39,330 nucleotides of DNA from an uncultured Candidatus Melainabacteria bacterium (GCA_934700335.1 CAKUXM010000013.1:1-39330), one strand, 5' to 3'; positions 7,330 to 15,900 are shown, counted from the first letter of the stretch. Translations and numbers: made by a program. The notes: generated by a model from the letters alone, not told the origin.

Positions 7330-9693
7330 TTAAACTAAATCAACAACGCTAACACCGTCTCCGCCTTCAGAAGTTTCACCAGCTCTATATGCAGAAACAT
7401 AAGGTGAAGTACTAATATAATCTCTGATAGAAGATTTTAATGCTCCTGTTCCGTGTCCATGAATAACGTATATCGGTGTTAAATTGTTTAAGCTTGCTTT
7501 ATCTAAAAATTCTTCTAACAATTCTAAAGCGTCTTGCACTCTATAACCTCTTACATCAAGAGTGTTTGATAAGCCTTTGTAATTGTGTTCAAAAGAATTA
7601 ATTGCAGCTACTCTAAGTTTTGGTTTTTTAGCCAAAGTTTTATCTAATCTTGTTAATTTTGAACATTTAACTTTAGTCTTGATTTGACCCATAAGAACTT
7701 CTACATTTCCGTTCTTATCAGGTAGACTTGTAACAACAACTGGTTGATTAATATCTTTAATCATAATAGTGTCGCCAATTTTAACTTTGCTAAAGTCTAA
7801 ATTATCATAATCTTCGTTTACATCAGCAGATGACACTTGTGATTTAAAGCCATCTTCTAATTGTGAAATCTTAGTATAAGAGCGTCTTATTGCTTGTTCA
7901 TTTCTGTTGTGTTTTACGTCATCTAAAATAGAACGTAATTCGTTTTTAACAGTTGTTAATTCAGTATAAAATTTGCGTTCAACGTCTTTAATAGTTTTCT
8001 TTTTGTTTCTATTGATTTCTGTAACTTTAATTTCAAGTTCTTCTTTTAAAACTTGTGATTCCTGCTTCATAGCTTCAACTTCTTTTAAATTTCTGTCTAA
8101 TTTTTGTTGAGTTTCTGTCAATTTTTCAATAATTTTAGCAGAATGACTTCTCTTAGAAGCTAAGCTACTTTTTGCAATTTTAATCAATTCAGAATTGATA
8201 CCTAAATTTTCAGCAATCAACAATGTATTGCTTACACCAGGCATACCAATCAATAATTTATAAGTTGGTTTTAAAGTTTCTTTATCAAATTCTACACAGG
8301 CATTTTTATAATGTTCATTTGAGAATTCTAATGTCTTTAATTCACCAAAGTGAGTTGTAACAACAACAGTTACACCTTTTTCGCTTAAATTATTTAAGAT
8401 GGTTTCAGCTAAAATAGCACCCTCTTGTGGGTCAGTACCTGCACAAATTTCATCTATTAAGCATAAAGTTTTTTCGTCGCTTTCGTTCAACATTTCAACA
8501 ATTTTTTTTAAGTGTCCAGAAAATGTAGATAAACTTTGTAAGATATTTTGAGCATCGCCGATATCTGCTAAAACTCTTTCATAAGGATACATAACAGCAT
8601 CAGCAGCAGTTACAAATAAACCCGCCTTCATCATTAGAACTAAAAGTCCAACAGTTTTTAATGTAACAGTTTTACCACCTGTGTTACTACCAGTAATGAT
8701 TAAACCTTGATAACCATCTCCAATCATAAAGTCATTGGAAACGATTTCTGAAGAGTTTCCAATGAGAAGCGGGTGAATCATCTCTGTTAACTTAATCATT
8801 GGTTTTTCTGATAAAACTGGTTCAACAGCGTTAATTTTTACTGCATAACGAGCTTTTGCAAAGTGAAAATCAATTTCTGCTAAAACATTTTCATTTGTTT
8901 CTAAATATGCAATATGGATTTTAACTTTTTTAGTTAAATCTTTTAAAATTTTAAGAATTTCTTCCCCAATTCTTGACTTGCATTCTCTAATCTTGTTATT
9001 TAGAGGAATCAATTGAGAAGGTTCAATATAAGCTGTTTTATTTGTAGCCGAAAAATCGTGAGTGATACCCGCAACTTTACGTTTAGAACTTGCCATTACA
9101 GGAAATACGACTCTGTTATCTCTTAATGTATAAATTTGTTCTTGAAGATGAACTGTAAATTGAGGATTAGCAAGATATTCGCTAATTTTAACCTTAATAT
9201 CGCTTTCGTGTTTTTTTAAGGATTCAGTTAAATTTGCCAAAGTCGGAGTTGCATCAAATTTAACATTATTATCCTCATCAAATTTTGAGAAAATTTCGTC
9301 TTCTAACTCTTTATTTGTCAAAATTTTGTCAGATAAAGTTTTTAAAGAAGTGTTATCAGCATGTTCTTTAATAAAGTTCTTGATTAAACGTGCTGTTTTT
9401 AAAGATTTCGCAACTTCTAACAACTCAGTTTCTTTAAGATAAGAGTTTAATTTATCTTTTGAAAACTCAGTCGTAGGTGCTATGAATTCCACTGGAATGT
9501 CAACAGCTCTATCTAAAATGGCTTTTGCTTCTTTTGTATATTGCAAATTCTTTTTAATAGTTTCAATATCATTTTCTACAGCTAAATTAAAGCACAATTG
9601 TTGGCTTTGGTGTAATTTAGCAAAATTTGATAATATGTTTTTTATTTTATTAAATTCTAATGATGTAATGCTTTGTTCTTCTAAATTTCCCAT
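7330..9693 (-). CDS. mutS2: endonuclease MutS2 (MutS-like ATPase with Smr domain)
   Basis: MutS2 is a MutS relative without the mismatch-recognition domain, known to restrain recombination and, in Bacillus, to act on collided ribosomes. The 787-residue length is typical. Landmarks are a helical core, the Walker A loop TGSNTGGKT at about residues 331-340, the Walker B/ABC-type CLIDEICAGTDPQEGA, a long charged coiled coil (~510-630), and a C-terminal Smr nuclease domain with LDVRGYRVQDALE and IHGHGTGALK. The ATG at 9693 has no clear Shine-Dalgarno; an AT-rich TATAAA-like stretch lies just upstream. It is 97 bases ahead of the S1 gene. Confidence 0.96.
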   Translation of the reverse strand: MGNLEEQSITSLEFNKIKNILSNFAKLHQSQQLCFNLAVENDIETIKKNLQYTKEAKAILDRAVDIPVEFIAPTTEFSKDKLNSYLKETELLEVAKSLKTARLIKNFIKEHADNTSLKTLSDKILTNKELEDEIFSKFDEDNNVKFDATPTLANLTESLKKHESDIKVKISEYLANPQFTVHLQEQIYTLRDNRVVFPVMASSKRKVAGITHDFSATNKTAYIEPSQLIPLNNKIRECKSRIGEEILKILKDLTKKVKIHIAYLETNENVLAEIDFHFAKARYAVKINAVEPVLSEKPMIKLTEMIHPLLIGNSSEIVSNDFMIGDGYQGLIITGSNTGGKTVTLKTVGLLVLMMKAGLFVTAADAVMYPYERVLADIGDAQNILQSLSTFSGHLKKIVEMLNESDEKTLCLIDEICAGTDPQEGAILAETILNNLSEKGVTVVVTTHFGELKTLEFSNEHYKNACVEFDKETLKPTYKLLIGMPGVSNTLLIAENLGINSELIKIAKSSLASKRSHSAKIIEKLTETQQKLDRNLKEVEAMKQESQVLKEELEIKVTEINRNKKKTIKDVERKFYTELTTVKNELRSILDDVKHNRNEQAIRRSYTKISQLEDGFKSQVSSADVNEDYDNLDFSKVKIGDTIMIKDINQPVVVTSLPDKNGNVEVLMGQIKTKVKCSKLTRLDKTLAKKPKLRVAAINSFEHNYKGLSNTLDVRGYRVQDALELLEEFLDKASLNNLTPIYVIHGHGTGALKSSIRDYISTSPYVSAYRAGETSEGGDGVSVVDLV

Positions 9694-9742
9694 AATAATT
9701 ATTTTATATAATAAAAATGTACTAAATGCAAGTTAAAATCTA

Positions 9743-10579
9743 TTATTTTTGCTGTTTGTAAAATAGAGATAGAGTGTTTTTCATCAAGGAAGCAATTGTC
9801 ATTGGACCAACACCTCCTGGAACGGGTGTAATGTATTCTGCAACCTCTTTTACGTTTTCAAAATCAACATCACCCTCAAGTTTACCTTCAGAATTTCTAA
9901 TAATACCAACATCGATTACAGTTGCACCTTTTTTTACCATACCTTTTGTGATGACTCTTTTACCAGTAGCCGAAATTAAAATATCAGCCGTTTTTGTAAT
10001 CTCTGCCAAATCTTCTGTTCTTGAATGACACATTGTAACTGTTGCATTTTCTTTTAAAAGCATTAAAGATACCGGTTTCCCAACGATATTTGAACGTCCA
10101 ACCACAACTGCATGTTTACCTGCAATTTTTATATTATATTTTTTCAAAATAGTAATTATTCCATAAGGTGTACAAGGGTATGCAAACGGTTCTTGACCTC
10201 TAATTATTGCCCCTAAATTTTCTGGTGTAAACCCGTCAACATCTTTTATTGGCGAAATTTCTTTAATGCAGGCATTTGTATCAATATGTGCAGGTAATGG
10301 CAATTGAATAAGGATAGCGTTTACATCTTCATCATTATTCAACTCTCTAATTTTTAACTTCAACTCTTCTTCTGAAATGGTTGCGGGTAAATTAATTACC
10401 GTAGATTTAAAACCTAACTTTTCGCAAGTTCTATTTTTTGTGTTTACATAAATTTTACTTGCAGAATCTTCACCGACTAAAACAACAGCAAGATGAGGCT
10501 TTTTGCCTAGTTTTTCAACCTCAAGCCTAATTTCTTCTTGTATTTCTTTACCTAAAGTTTTTCCGTCTAAAATTTGCAA
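9743..10579 (-). CDS. folD: methylenetetrahydrofolate dehydrogenase/cyclohydrolase FolD (TTG start)
   Basis: FolD interconverts 5,10-methylene-THF and 10-formyl-THF using NAD(P), feeding purine and formyl-Met synthesis. The substrate domain shows the VGEDSASKIYVNTKNR region with catalytic Tyr/Lys and the ILIQLPLP motif, then KDVDGFTPENLG. The nucleotide domain has VVGRSNIVGKPVS, and the C-terminus TPVPGGVGPMT. Length 278 is normal. The start is TTG, with AGGGA about 8 bases upstream; the protein begins directly at the conserved N-terminus (ILDGKTLGKEI), so no other start is needed. It follows the CooC-like gene by 2 bases, implying co-transcription. Confidence 0.96.
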   Translation of the reverse strand: MQILDGKTLGKEIQEEIRLEVEKLGKKPHLAVVLVGEDSASKIYVNTKNRTCEKLGFKSTVINLPATISEEELKLKIRELNNDEDVNAILIQLPLPAHIDTNACIKEISPIKDVDGFTPENLGAIIRGQEPFAYPCTPYGIITILKKYNIKIAGKHAVVVGRSNIVGKPVSLMLLKENATVTMCHSRTEDLAEITKTADILISATGKRVITKGMVKKGATVIDVGIIRNSEGKLEGDVDFENVKEVAEYITPVPGGVGPMTIASLMKNTLSLFYKQQK

Positions 10580-10581
10580 TA

Positions 10582-11334
10582 CTAATCCCTCGCTTGTGGT
10601 AAATTTAATCGATAATAAAACTGCTTGATAGCATCTTGAATAGGCTTAGATTCACGTTCGATAGAATTTTTAAGCAAATGTACATCATAAGGAACGACAC
10701 CCAAAACTTCTAATTCATACCTTCTTAAAAGCTCATAACAAGTCGTAACCTCACGAGTACCAACCTTATTCAACACGACACCCAATTGATTACCTGCCGC
10801 ATACTTAGCAGAGAATTCTTCAATACGTTTTGCTAGGTGAGCAGATTCGTCGGTAGGATTAGCAACAATAATGCTTGTATCAAAATCAACATCTACAAGT
10901 TGACTCAAATATTTTAAATCAAATTCACAGTCAAAAATGACGATGTCATATCTATTAATAATTTTTCTAACAGCATCGTTTATTTGGTCTGTAATAGGAC
11001 ATCTGCAATCTTTTGATGCAACTAACCATGAAACAATGATATCGACATTTTCTTCAAGATTTACAATAATATCTTCCATTGCCCATTCAACGTACTCTTG
11101 TTTTGACATATTTTCAGGAATACCTGTTTTGTATTCGTGTTTACCAGAACGAATACCATAAATAGTATTTCTGATATCTTTACCAAAACTATGTCCTAAT
11201 TCGCCAGACAAATCGTTATCAAAAAGCAAAATTGATTTATCAGGAAAATATTCTTGAAAAATTCTTAAAAATGATTTAGTAATTGTAGTTTTGCCACTAC
11301 CGCTTTTACCTATAATTGCTAAAGTTGTTGTCAA
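10582..11334 (-). CDS. CooC-like MinD/SIMIBI-class P-loop ATPase
   Basis: This 250-residue protein has the deviant Walker A loop IGKSGSGKTT (8-17) with the signature lysine of MinD/ParA/CooC ATPases, LLFDNDLSG (37-44) and an IVIFDCEFDLKYLSQ segment (131-145) that resembles the D-x-E...HL block of CooC. A Cys-Arg-Cys motif at 110-112 sits where CooC proteins carry their metal-binding CxC. CooC delivers nickel to CO dehydrogenase; no such enzyme is visible here, so the client is unknown. The TTG start is forced by the Walker A position and is preceded by AGGGGTAGG. The adjacent folD (2 bases) hints at one-carbon or metal-cofactor metabolism (inference). Confidence 0.72.
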   Translation of the reverse strand: MTTTLAIIGKSGSGKTTITKSFLRIFQEYFPDKSILLFDNDLSGELGHSFGKDIRNTIYGIRSGKHEYKTGIPENMSKQEYVEWAMEDIIVNLEENVDIIVSWLVASKDCRCPITDQINDAVRKIINRYDIVIFDCEFDLKYLSQLVDVDFDTSIIVANPTDESAHLAKRIEEFSAKYAAGNQLGVVLNKVGTREVTTCYELLRRYELEVLGVVPYDVHLLKNSIERESKPIQDAIKQFYYRLNLPQARD

Positions 11335-11395
11335 ATTAACCTACCCCTAATTTTAATACTCCATGCCTCAATTATATCAGAAATTTTCATAAACT

Positions 11396-11433
11396 AAAAG
11401 GGCTTAAAGAAAAGGAAATCTTCAAGCCCTTTT
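11396..11433 (-). terminator. terminator after rplI
   Basis: Inverted repeat AAAAGGGCTT (11396-11405) / AAGCCCTTTT (11424-11433). Read on the minus strand it lies 20 bases past the rplI stop and ends in a T run, as an intrinsic terminator would. Confidence 0.75.
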
Positions 11434-11453
11434 AAATATTTTTAATAGAAGAA

Positions 11454-11951
11454 TTATTCTTGAACTTCTTCAACAGTTTCTTCGATTTCTTCTTTAACAA
11501 CTTCTGAAGCTGTAACAACAACTGCTAATTCTGTTTTAACTTTTGAAGTTAATTTGATTAACATTGTATACTCACCAACTTTGTTGATTGGAGAATTAAG
11601 TGAAACTGATTTTCTATCAACTTCGATATTAGCTTTAGCAAGTAATTCTTCGCATAATTTTTTAGTTGTGATTGTACCGAATAATTTACCAGACTCACCA
11701 GCTTTAGCTGATAATTCAATTTTACCAACCTCTTGGATTTTAGCTGCTTTTTCTTCAGCTTCTTTGTGTAATTTTTCTTGTTTAGCTTGTAATCTAGCTA
11801 AATTTTGTTCTCTATTTTTCAAAGCGCCTTCTGTAGCGATTTCAGCATAGTTTTGAGGTAACAAATAGTTTCTTGCGTAACCATCTTTAACGTGTACTAA
11901 ATCACCTTGTTCGCCTAAATTTTGAACTTCTTTTTTCAATATAACTTGCAT
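11454..11951 (-). CDS. rplI: 50S ribosomal protein L9
   Basis: L9 binds 23S rRNA domain V and reaches out from the base of the L1 stalk. The N-terminal domain is clear: MQVILKKEVQNLGEQGDLV, then KDGYARNYLLPQNYA (residues 22-36). A long charged helix (about 45-80) connects to the C-terminal domain with GKLFGTITTKKLCEEL and RKSVSLNSPINKVGEY. At 165 residues it is slightly longer than the usual ~148, because of an acidic Glu/Val-rich tail (about 150-165). A strong AAAGGAG lies 7 bases before the ATG. Its own terminator follows, so it is probably a single-gene transcript. Confidence 0.97.
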   Translation of the reverse strand: MQVILKKEVQNLGEQGDLVHVKDGYARNYLLPQNYAEIATEGALKNREQNLARLQAKQEKLHKEAEEKAAKIQEVGKIELSAKAGESGKLFGTITTKKLCEELLAKANIEVDRKSVSLNSPINKVGEYTMLIKLTSKVKTELAVVVTASEVVKEEIEETVEEVQE

Positions 11952-12010
11952 AATATTCTCCTTTATATTTTTAGTATTTTCTTAATCGTAATAAAAACAA
12001 GGTTTATTGT

Positions 12011-13387
12011 CTAGTAGCTTTTTGAAAAATTTACATCTTTAACATCAATAATCGCTACATTTTCAATATGATAAGAATGAACAAACATATCAAACGGTTG
12101 TACACTCTCTACTTTTGCACCTTTAGCTATTAAATATTTCAAATCTCTAAACAAGGTTGCAGGGTTACAACTTACGTAAATAATTTTGTCTGTTGTAAGT
12201 TTTAGAGCATTTTCTAAACTTTTTTCAGTACAGCCTTTTCTTGGCGGATCAAGAATTGTTACCGTAAATTGTCTTTTTTCTTTTTTGAAAAATTTTTCAG
12301 CATCTTCGCAGTGCATTTCCATATTTTTAATATTGTTTTCTTTTAAAATTCGCTTGCCTAGCTCAACAGAAGACTTATTTTCTTCAATACTCACAACTTT
12401 TCTTGCAACATCACTCATCACAATGCCAAATGCCCCAACACCTGCATAAGCATCTAATAAAGTTGGGCTTTGATAATTTGTCTTGATATAATTTCTCACA
12501 TATCTAAAAATATTTTCAGCACTTTTTGGATTAACCTGAAAGAATGTATTTGTGCCAATTTTGAACTTTTTATCCAAAATCATTTCTTCAATATATTCAG
12601 AACCCTCAAGACAAATCGTTTTTTCTGTCAAAATAATATTTGTCTTAAACGGGTTAATATTAATACAAACACCTTTAATAACGTCAAATTTTTCCATTAA
12701 GGCTTTTGCAAATTTTTTGTATTTTTCTCCAAAAACTTTTGTATTTAATACAAGAGTTACAAGGTATTGATTTAGTGTAGATGAACGGATTACAATGTGT
12801 TTCAATTCACCAGAATGTTTGCCCTCATCATAACCTTTTATTTGATAATTTTTAGCCTCATTTCTAATAAAATCAATAATCTTATCAGAGGTTTCAGTCT
12901 GAATAGGGCAATACTTAATATTAATAATTTCATGACTTTTAGGCTTAAAGTATCCAGCAAGCAAGCGTTTTGAAACCTTTGTTTCTCTAACAGGAACTTG
13001 AACTTTGTGTCTAAAGCCTTTAATCTCAGGACTCTTTATCGGTGTCTGTATTTCTAAAGGATAATCTCCTAAAATCTTTTTCTTTGTATCCTCAACAATT
13101 TGTTTTTTCAATTCTATTTGATAGTCGTAATCAATAAATTGAATTTGGCAAGAACCACAAACCTTTTGTAAAGGACACATAGGTTTAATTCTATGTTTAG
13201 AAGGTTTTAGTATTTCAACGATTTCACCTTCTGCAAAAGACTTTGTTAAATGAGTAATTTTAACTTTCAACAAATCTTCTGGACAAGCATTTTCAACAAA
13301 CACAACAAAATTATTGTGTCTGCAAATACCTTTGCCTTCTGAAGTTATCTTTTCAACTTTTAAAGTTAATTCATCGTTAATTTTCAT
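12011..13387 (-). CDS. rlmD: 23S rRNA (uracil-5-)-methyltransferase, RlmD/RumA family
   Basis: It is expected to methylate C5 of a uridine in 23S rRNA (or tRNA) with SAM. An N-terminal TRAM domain (1-60) is followed by an Fe-S cysteine set C71, C77, C80 and C158 in the RumA spacing. The methyltransferase domain has FFQVNPKSAENIF, the SAM motif LLDAYAGVGAFG, the DPPRKGC loop and VSCNPATL with the catalytic cysteine. Length 458 is typical. Whether the target is U1939, U747 or tRNA U54 cannot be told from sequence. The ATG lacks a Shine-Dalgarno but has TAATAT exactly 6 bases upstream, so a leaderless mRNA is possible. It lies 28 bases past the candidate 6S RNA stem. Confidence 0.92.
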   Translation of the reverse strand: MKINDELTLKVEKITSEGKGICRHNNFVVFVENACPEDLLKVKITHLTKSFAEGEIVEILKPSKHRIKPMCPLQKVCGSCQIQFIDYDYQIELKKQIVEDTKKKILGDYPLEIQTPIKSPEIKGFRHKVQVPVRETKVSKRLLAGYFKPKSHEIINIKYCPIQTETSDKIIDFIRNEAKNYQIKGYDEGKHSGELKHIVIRSSTLNQYLVTLVLNTKVFGEKYKKFAKALMEKFDVIKGVCININPFKTNIILTEKTICLEGSEYIEEMILDKKFKIGTNTFFQVNPKSAENIFRYVRNYIKTNYQSPTLLDAYAGVGAFGIVMSDVARKVVSIEENKSSVELGKRILKENNIKNMEMHCEDAEKFFKKEKRQFTVTILDPPRKGCTEKSLENALKLTTDKIIYVSCNPATLFRDLKYLIAKGAKVESVQPFDMFVHSYHIENVAIIDVKDVNFSKSY

Positions 13388-13403
13388 AAGATAATATTAA
13401 CGC

Positions 13404-13586
13404 AAAAAAAAGAAACTTTACACAGATGCGATTTTGTTGCCTGCGGAATCTCGCAGGTGGGTGACTGCCTTGACTAATCCGTTTCCCACTGGCGATTGTT
13501 TATCGGTGGGTATACTTCAATGTCATGAGAACTTTGTCTCCCGATATTTAAAAATGTAGGAACAAAATAAACACCCATGTAAAGCT
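13404..13586 (-). ncRNA. ssrS: candidate 6S RNA (with 3' T-tract)
   Basis: Predicted transcript from about 13586 down to 13416, with a T-rich tail at 13404-13415. Its two ends pair in a long closing stem: CTTTACA (13584-13578) with TGTAAAG (13422-13416), continuing through wobble pairs, then ATTTTGTT with AACAAAAT. Inside is a large bubble, and a 3'-side hairpin CCTGCG/CGCAGG. The apical stem has TGAC/GTCA, CCCAC/GTGGG and CGAT/ATCG closing an AAACA loop. Long closed ends, a central bubble and ~170 nt match 6S RNA, which binds the sigma-70 holoenzyme by mimicking an open promoter. No ORF occupies the region. I matched architecture by eye, not by covariance model, so another structured RNA is possible. 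Confidence 0.62.
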
Positions 13587-13592
13587 AATATC

Positions 13593-13621
13593 ATTATTAC
13601 ACATGTTAAAAACGACTTCAA
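13593..13621 (-). promoter_or_regulatory. promoter of the candidate 6S RNA
   Basis: On the minus strand TTGAAG (13621-13616) and AATAAT (13598-13593) are separated by exactly 17 bases. The predicted start, about 7 bases on (13586), is where the closing stem of the RNA begins. Confidence 0.6.
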
Positions 13622-13633
13622 GCCTACATGTTA

Positions 13634-14221
13634 CTAATCTTTATTATTTAACAGTTGATTAAGAACCTTTTCAATTTCAATTTCTACATCTTTTAAAGAA
13701 GTATTATTTTTAATAACATAATCAACTTTTTTAACTTTTTCTTCTTGTGGCATTTGACTATCAATACGTAATTGTGCATCTTCCTTAGATAAATTATTTC
13801 TCTTCATCAAACGTTTTAATCTAATTTCATCATCAGTCATAACAAGAATTGACTTATCAAACATATCTTCAAAATGAGCTTCAAAAAGCAACGGAATACC
13901 AATAAAAACAAAATCTTTTTTTAAATTGTATTCAAAAATTTTATTTAATTCATCTCTGATTTCAGGGTGAACTATTTCTTCTAAAGTTTTTTTTAAATCA
14001 GGTCTTGTAAAAACCAACTTACCTAATTTTTCTCTAGAAATTTCACCTTTGTAATTTGTAATATCAAAATTTTTAAAAGCATCTCTAACTTTATAAGAAG
14101 TTGCTAAAACCCCATGTGCAATCTCATCAGTATCAAAAACTGAATAACCTTTAGATGTAAGAATTGAACCCACTACAGACTTACCTGAAGCAATATTGCC
14201 AGTAATAGCAACTCTAAGCAT
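13634..14221 (-). CDS. coaE: dephospho-CoA kinase CoaE
   Basis: CoaE phosphorylates dephospho-CoA on the ribose 3' hydroxyl, the last step of coenzyme A synthesis. The P-loop GNIASGKS lies at residues 8-15, followed by the VFDTDEIAH substrate motif. The lid region has KRLMKRNNLSKEDAQLRI and ends with the VDYVIKNN signature, all standard CoaE features. Length is 195 from the preferred ATG at 14221, which has AAAGGAGAG 3 bases upstream; an upstream in-frame ATG at 14239 lies inside rluB and has no such site. It overlaps the rluB stop by 8 bases, so the two are translationally coupled. Confidence 0.95.
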   Translation of the reverse strand: MLRVAITGNIASGKSVVGSILTSKGYSVFDTDEIAHGVLATSYKVRDAFKNFDITNYKGEISREKLGKLVFTRPDLKKTLEEIVHPEIRDELNKIFEYNLKKDFVFIGIPLLFEAHFEDMFDKSILVMTDDEIRLKRLMKRNNLSKEDAQLRIDSQMPQEEKVKKVDYVIKNNTSLKDVEIEIEKVLNQLLNNKD

Positions 14222-14936
14222 CAGCTCTCCTTTTAACAAATTCTTGTAATTCTCTTATTGCTTTTGGCTTCAAAACCTTAACTTCGCCACGCTTTAAACC
14301 ATCAAGTTTAATTGTAGCATGTTGAACTCTTTTTAAAATTTCTACTTCATAACCGACTTTCTCAAACATTTTTCTAATTTGTCTATTCATACCTTGCATT
14401 AAAGTAACTTCCATAAATGTACTTTTGTTAGTTTGTTCAAGAATTACGATATCAGCGTAAGCAATCTTGCCTTCTTCAATTTCAATACCTTGTGCAAGCT
14501 CTTTAAAAGCTTTATCAGAAACTCTACCACCGACAGTAACGTGATAAACCTTTGGAACTTTTAGAGAAGGGTGAGTCAAAGCATTGATAAGATTTCCGTC
14601 ATTAGTAAGAATTAACAAACCTGTCGAATCCTTGTCTAATCTTCCTACAGGTTTTAAGTGATGCAATTCCTTTGGTAAAATATCGTAAATAGTTTTTCTA
14701 CCCTTTTCATCGTCCATTGTTGTTATATAGCCTGCAGGCTTATTAAATTTATAATATTGCAAATTCATAGGTCTAATTAAATGATTATCAATATAAACTT
14801 TATCCTTAACACGAACTTGAAAACTCATATCAGTTATGACTTTATCGTTTACTTTTACTTGACCATTTTGAATAAATTCATCAGCCTTTCGGCGAGAACA
14901 AATTCCCGCTTGAGCTATATATTTATTTAATCTCAT
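14214..14936 (-). CDS. pseudouridine synthase, RsuA/RluB/E/F family
   Basis: It should isomerise a uridine in ribosomal RNA to pseudouridine. An N-terminal S4 RNA-binding domain (about 1-58; RLNKYIAQAGICSRRKAD) precedes the catalytic domain with YYKFNKPAGYITT and GRLDKDSTGLLILTNDG, in which the Asp of RLDxxxTG is the catalytic residue. RQIRKMFEKVGYEV near the end is also typical. The most likely class is RluB (23S) by general resemblance, but RsuA or RluF cannot be excluded, so I give no symbol. The ATG at 14936 follows GAGGAAAAATA and shares a base with the upstream ybgC stop (TAATG), a coupling arrangement; 240 residues. Confidence 0.9.
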   Translation of the reverse strand: MRLNKYIAQAGICSRRKADEFIQNGQVKVNDKVITDMSFQVRVKDKVYIDNHLIRPMNLQYYKFNKPAGYITTMDDEKGRKTIYDILPKELHHLKPVGRLDKDSTGLLILTNDGNLINALTHPSLKVPKVYHVTVGGRVSDKAFKELAQGIEIEEGKIAYADIVILEQTNKSTFMEVTLMQGMNRQIRKMFEKVGYEVEILKRVQHATIKLDGLKRGEVKVLKPKAIRELQEFVKRRADA

Positions 14937-15349
14937 TATTTTTCCTCTGAATATTTTTCGCACATATCTTTTAAGATTTGTGGCATATTTCTATGTAACT
15001 TACCTTCACAAGAAATAGGAACAACATCGACAACTGCTTCAATATAAGATTTTCCAGTTTCCTTGTTATAAATTTTTTGAGCAAAAGTCAATTTAATTTT
15101 TGAATATGATTGCAATTTTGTTTCAACAACCATTGTTTCAAATAATTTTGCAGAAGACTTATATCTTACATTGATATTTGTAAGAGGCAAGACAACGTCA
15201 TTTTCTTGCAATGTTTGTAAATCAACCCCTATATCATCACAAAAATACATCCTGCCTATTTCTAGCCAACGTAAATATGAACCGTGCCAAACTACGCCAT
15301 AAGCATCTGTATCACAATATGAAACCTTTTGTTCAAATATGTTTTTCAT
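14936..15349 (-). CDS. YbgC/FadM-type acyl-CoA thioesterase (hotdog fold)
   Basis: The 137-residue product carries the 4-hydroxybenzoyl-CoA thioesterase-like signature YCDTDAYGVVWHGSYLRWLE (12-31), whose first Asp is the expected catalytic residue. Proteins of this group hydrolyse short- or medium-chain acyl-CoAs; in proteobacteria YbgC sits by the Tol-Pal genes, which are absent here. I start at the ATG 15349 because the hotdog motif follows immediately; an upstream extension to 15412 adds a hydrophobic segment unlike the family. TATAAT lies exactly 6 bases before this ATG, so the mRNA may be leaderless. It heads the ybgC-rluB-coaE unit. Confidence 0.85.
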   Translation of the reverse strand: MKNIFEQKVSYCDTDAYGVVWHGSYLRWLEIGRMYFCDDIGVDLQTLQENDVVLPLTNINVRYKSSAKLFETMVVETKLQSYSKIKLTFAQKIYNKETGKSYIEAVVDVVPISCEGKLHRNMPQILKDMCEKYSEEK

Positions 15350-15355
15350 TCCTAG

Positions 15356-15364
15356 ATTATAACA
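15356..15364 (-). promoter_or_regulatory. extended -10 promoter of ybgC-rluB-coaE (leaderless type)
   Basis: Minus strand reads TGTTATAAT, an extended -10 (TGn plus perfect TATAAT), followed by 6 bases and the ATG. The normal start point 7 bases on falls on the A of the ATG. Confidence 0.6.
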
Positions 15365-15459
15365 CGAAGTTAATTTTTGAATTATGTAACAAAATATTAA
15401 CACAAGTAGCAAAATAAATTATTAGAGGTTTTAAATAAACAATTAGGAAAGGAATTTTC

Positions 15460-15831
15460 ATGTTAAAAGTTGGACAAAACGTTGCACATAATTGTCATTG
15501 CAACTGTTGTGAACCTAAAACAACAATAAAACAGCAACACACATGCGCATGTGGTTGTTGCTCTCAACCTAAAGAAGATACATTTGAAAAAGAACCTATA
15601 AGTAAAGTTTCATTAAAAAAAGCGTTACCAGTTGGTGCAGTGGCAGGTTTAGCTTCTGCAGGCTTGGTAATGCTTGGAAACGAATTATTAAATAAAGTTT
15701 TTAAATCTAATCGGGGTTTAGCTACAACTGTTGCCGTTGGCGTTGGTATCGGTGTTGCGAATGGTGTTATCAATGCAACACTTACTAATCAAGCTTTAAA
15801 ACGAGAACAACAAAAAGAAATTATTGCGTAA
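15460..15831 (+). CDS. small Cys-rich membrane protein, function unknown
   Basis: I do not recognise this 123-residue protein. Its N-terminal 40 residues are unusually rich in Cys and His: HNCHCNCCEP (11-20) and HTCACGCCSQP (27-37), two CxCxCC-like clusters that could bind a metal. After a charged linker come two Gly/Ala-rich hydrophobic segments, about 56-78 and 85-105 (glycine-zipper-like), probably membrane-inserted. A good AGGAAAGGA lies 7-12 bases before the ATG. It stands alone, diverging from ybgC and convergent with tgt across a shared terminator. Metal sensing, storage or tolerance is only a guess from composition. Confidence 0.75.
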   Translation: MLKVGQNVAHNCHCNCCEPKTTIKQQHTCACGCCSQPKEDTFEKEPISKVSLKKALPVGAVAGLASAGLVMLGNELLNKVFKSNRGLATTVAVGVGIGVANGVINATLTNQALKREQQKEIIA

Positions 15832-15860
15832 AACATTAATTATAGAGAATACGAGAGTTA

Positions 15861-15899
15861 ATTAAAAGAGGCAAATCCGAAGGATTTGCCTCTTTTAAT
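15861..15899. terminator. bidirectional terminator between the Cys-rich gene and tgt
   Basis: Perfect 18-base stem ATTAAAAGAGGCAAATCC (15861-15878) with loop GAA and its complement at 15882-15899. The position between two convergent genes and the terminal A/T runs suit an intrinsic terminator working in both directions. The tgt stop begins 2 bases later. Confidence 0.88.
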
Positions 15900-15900
15900 G

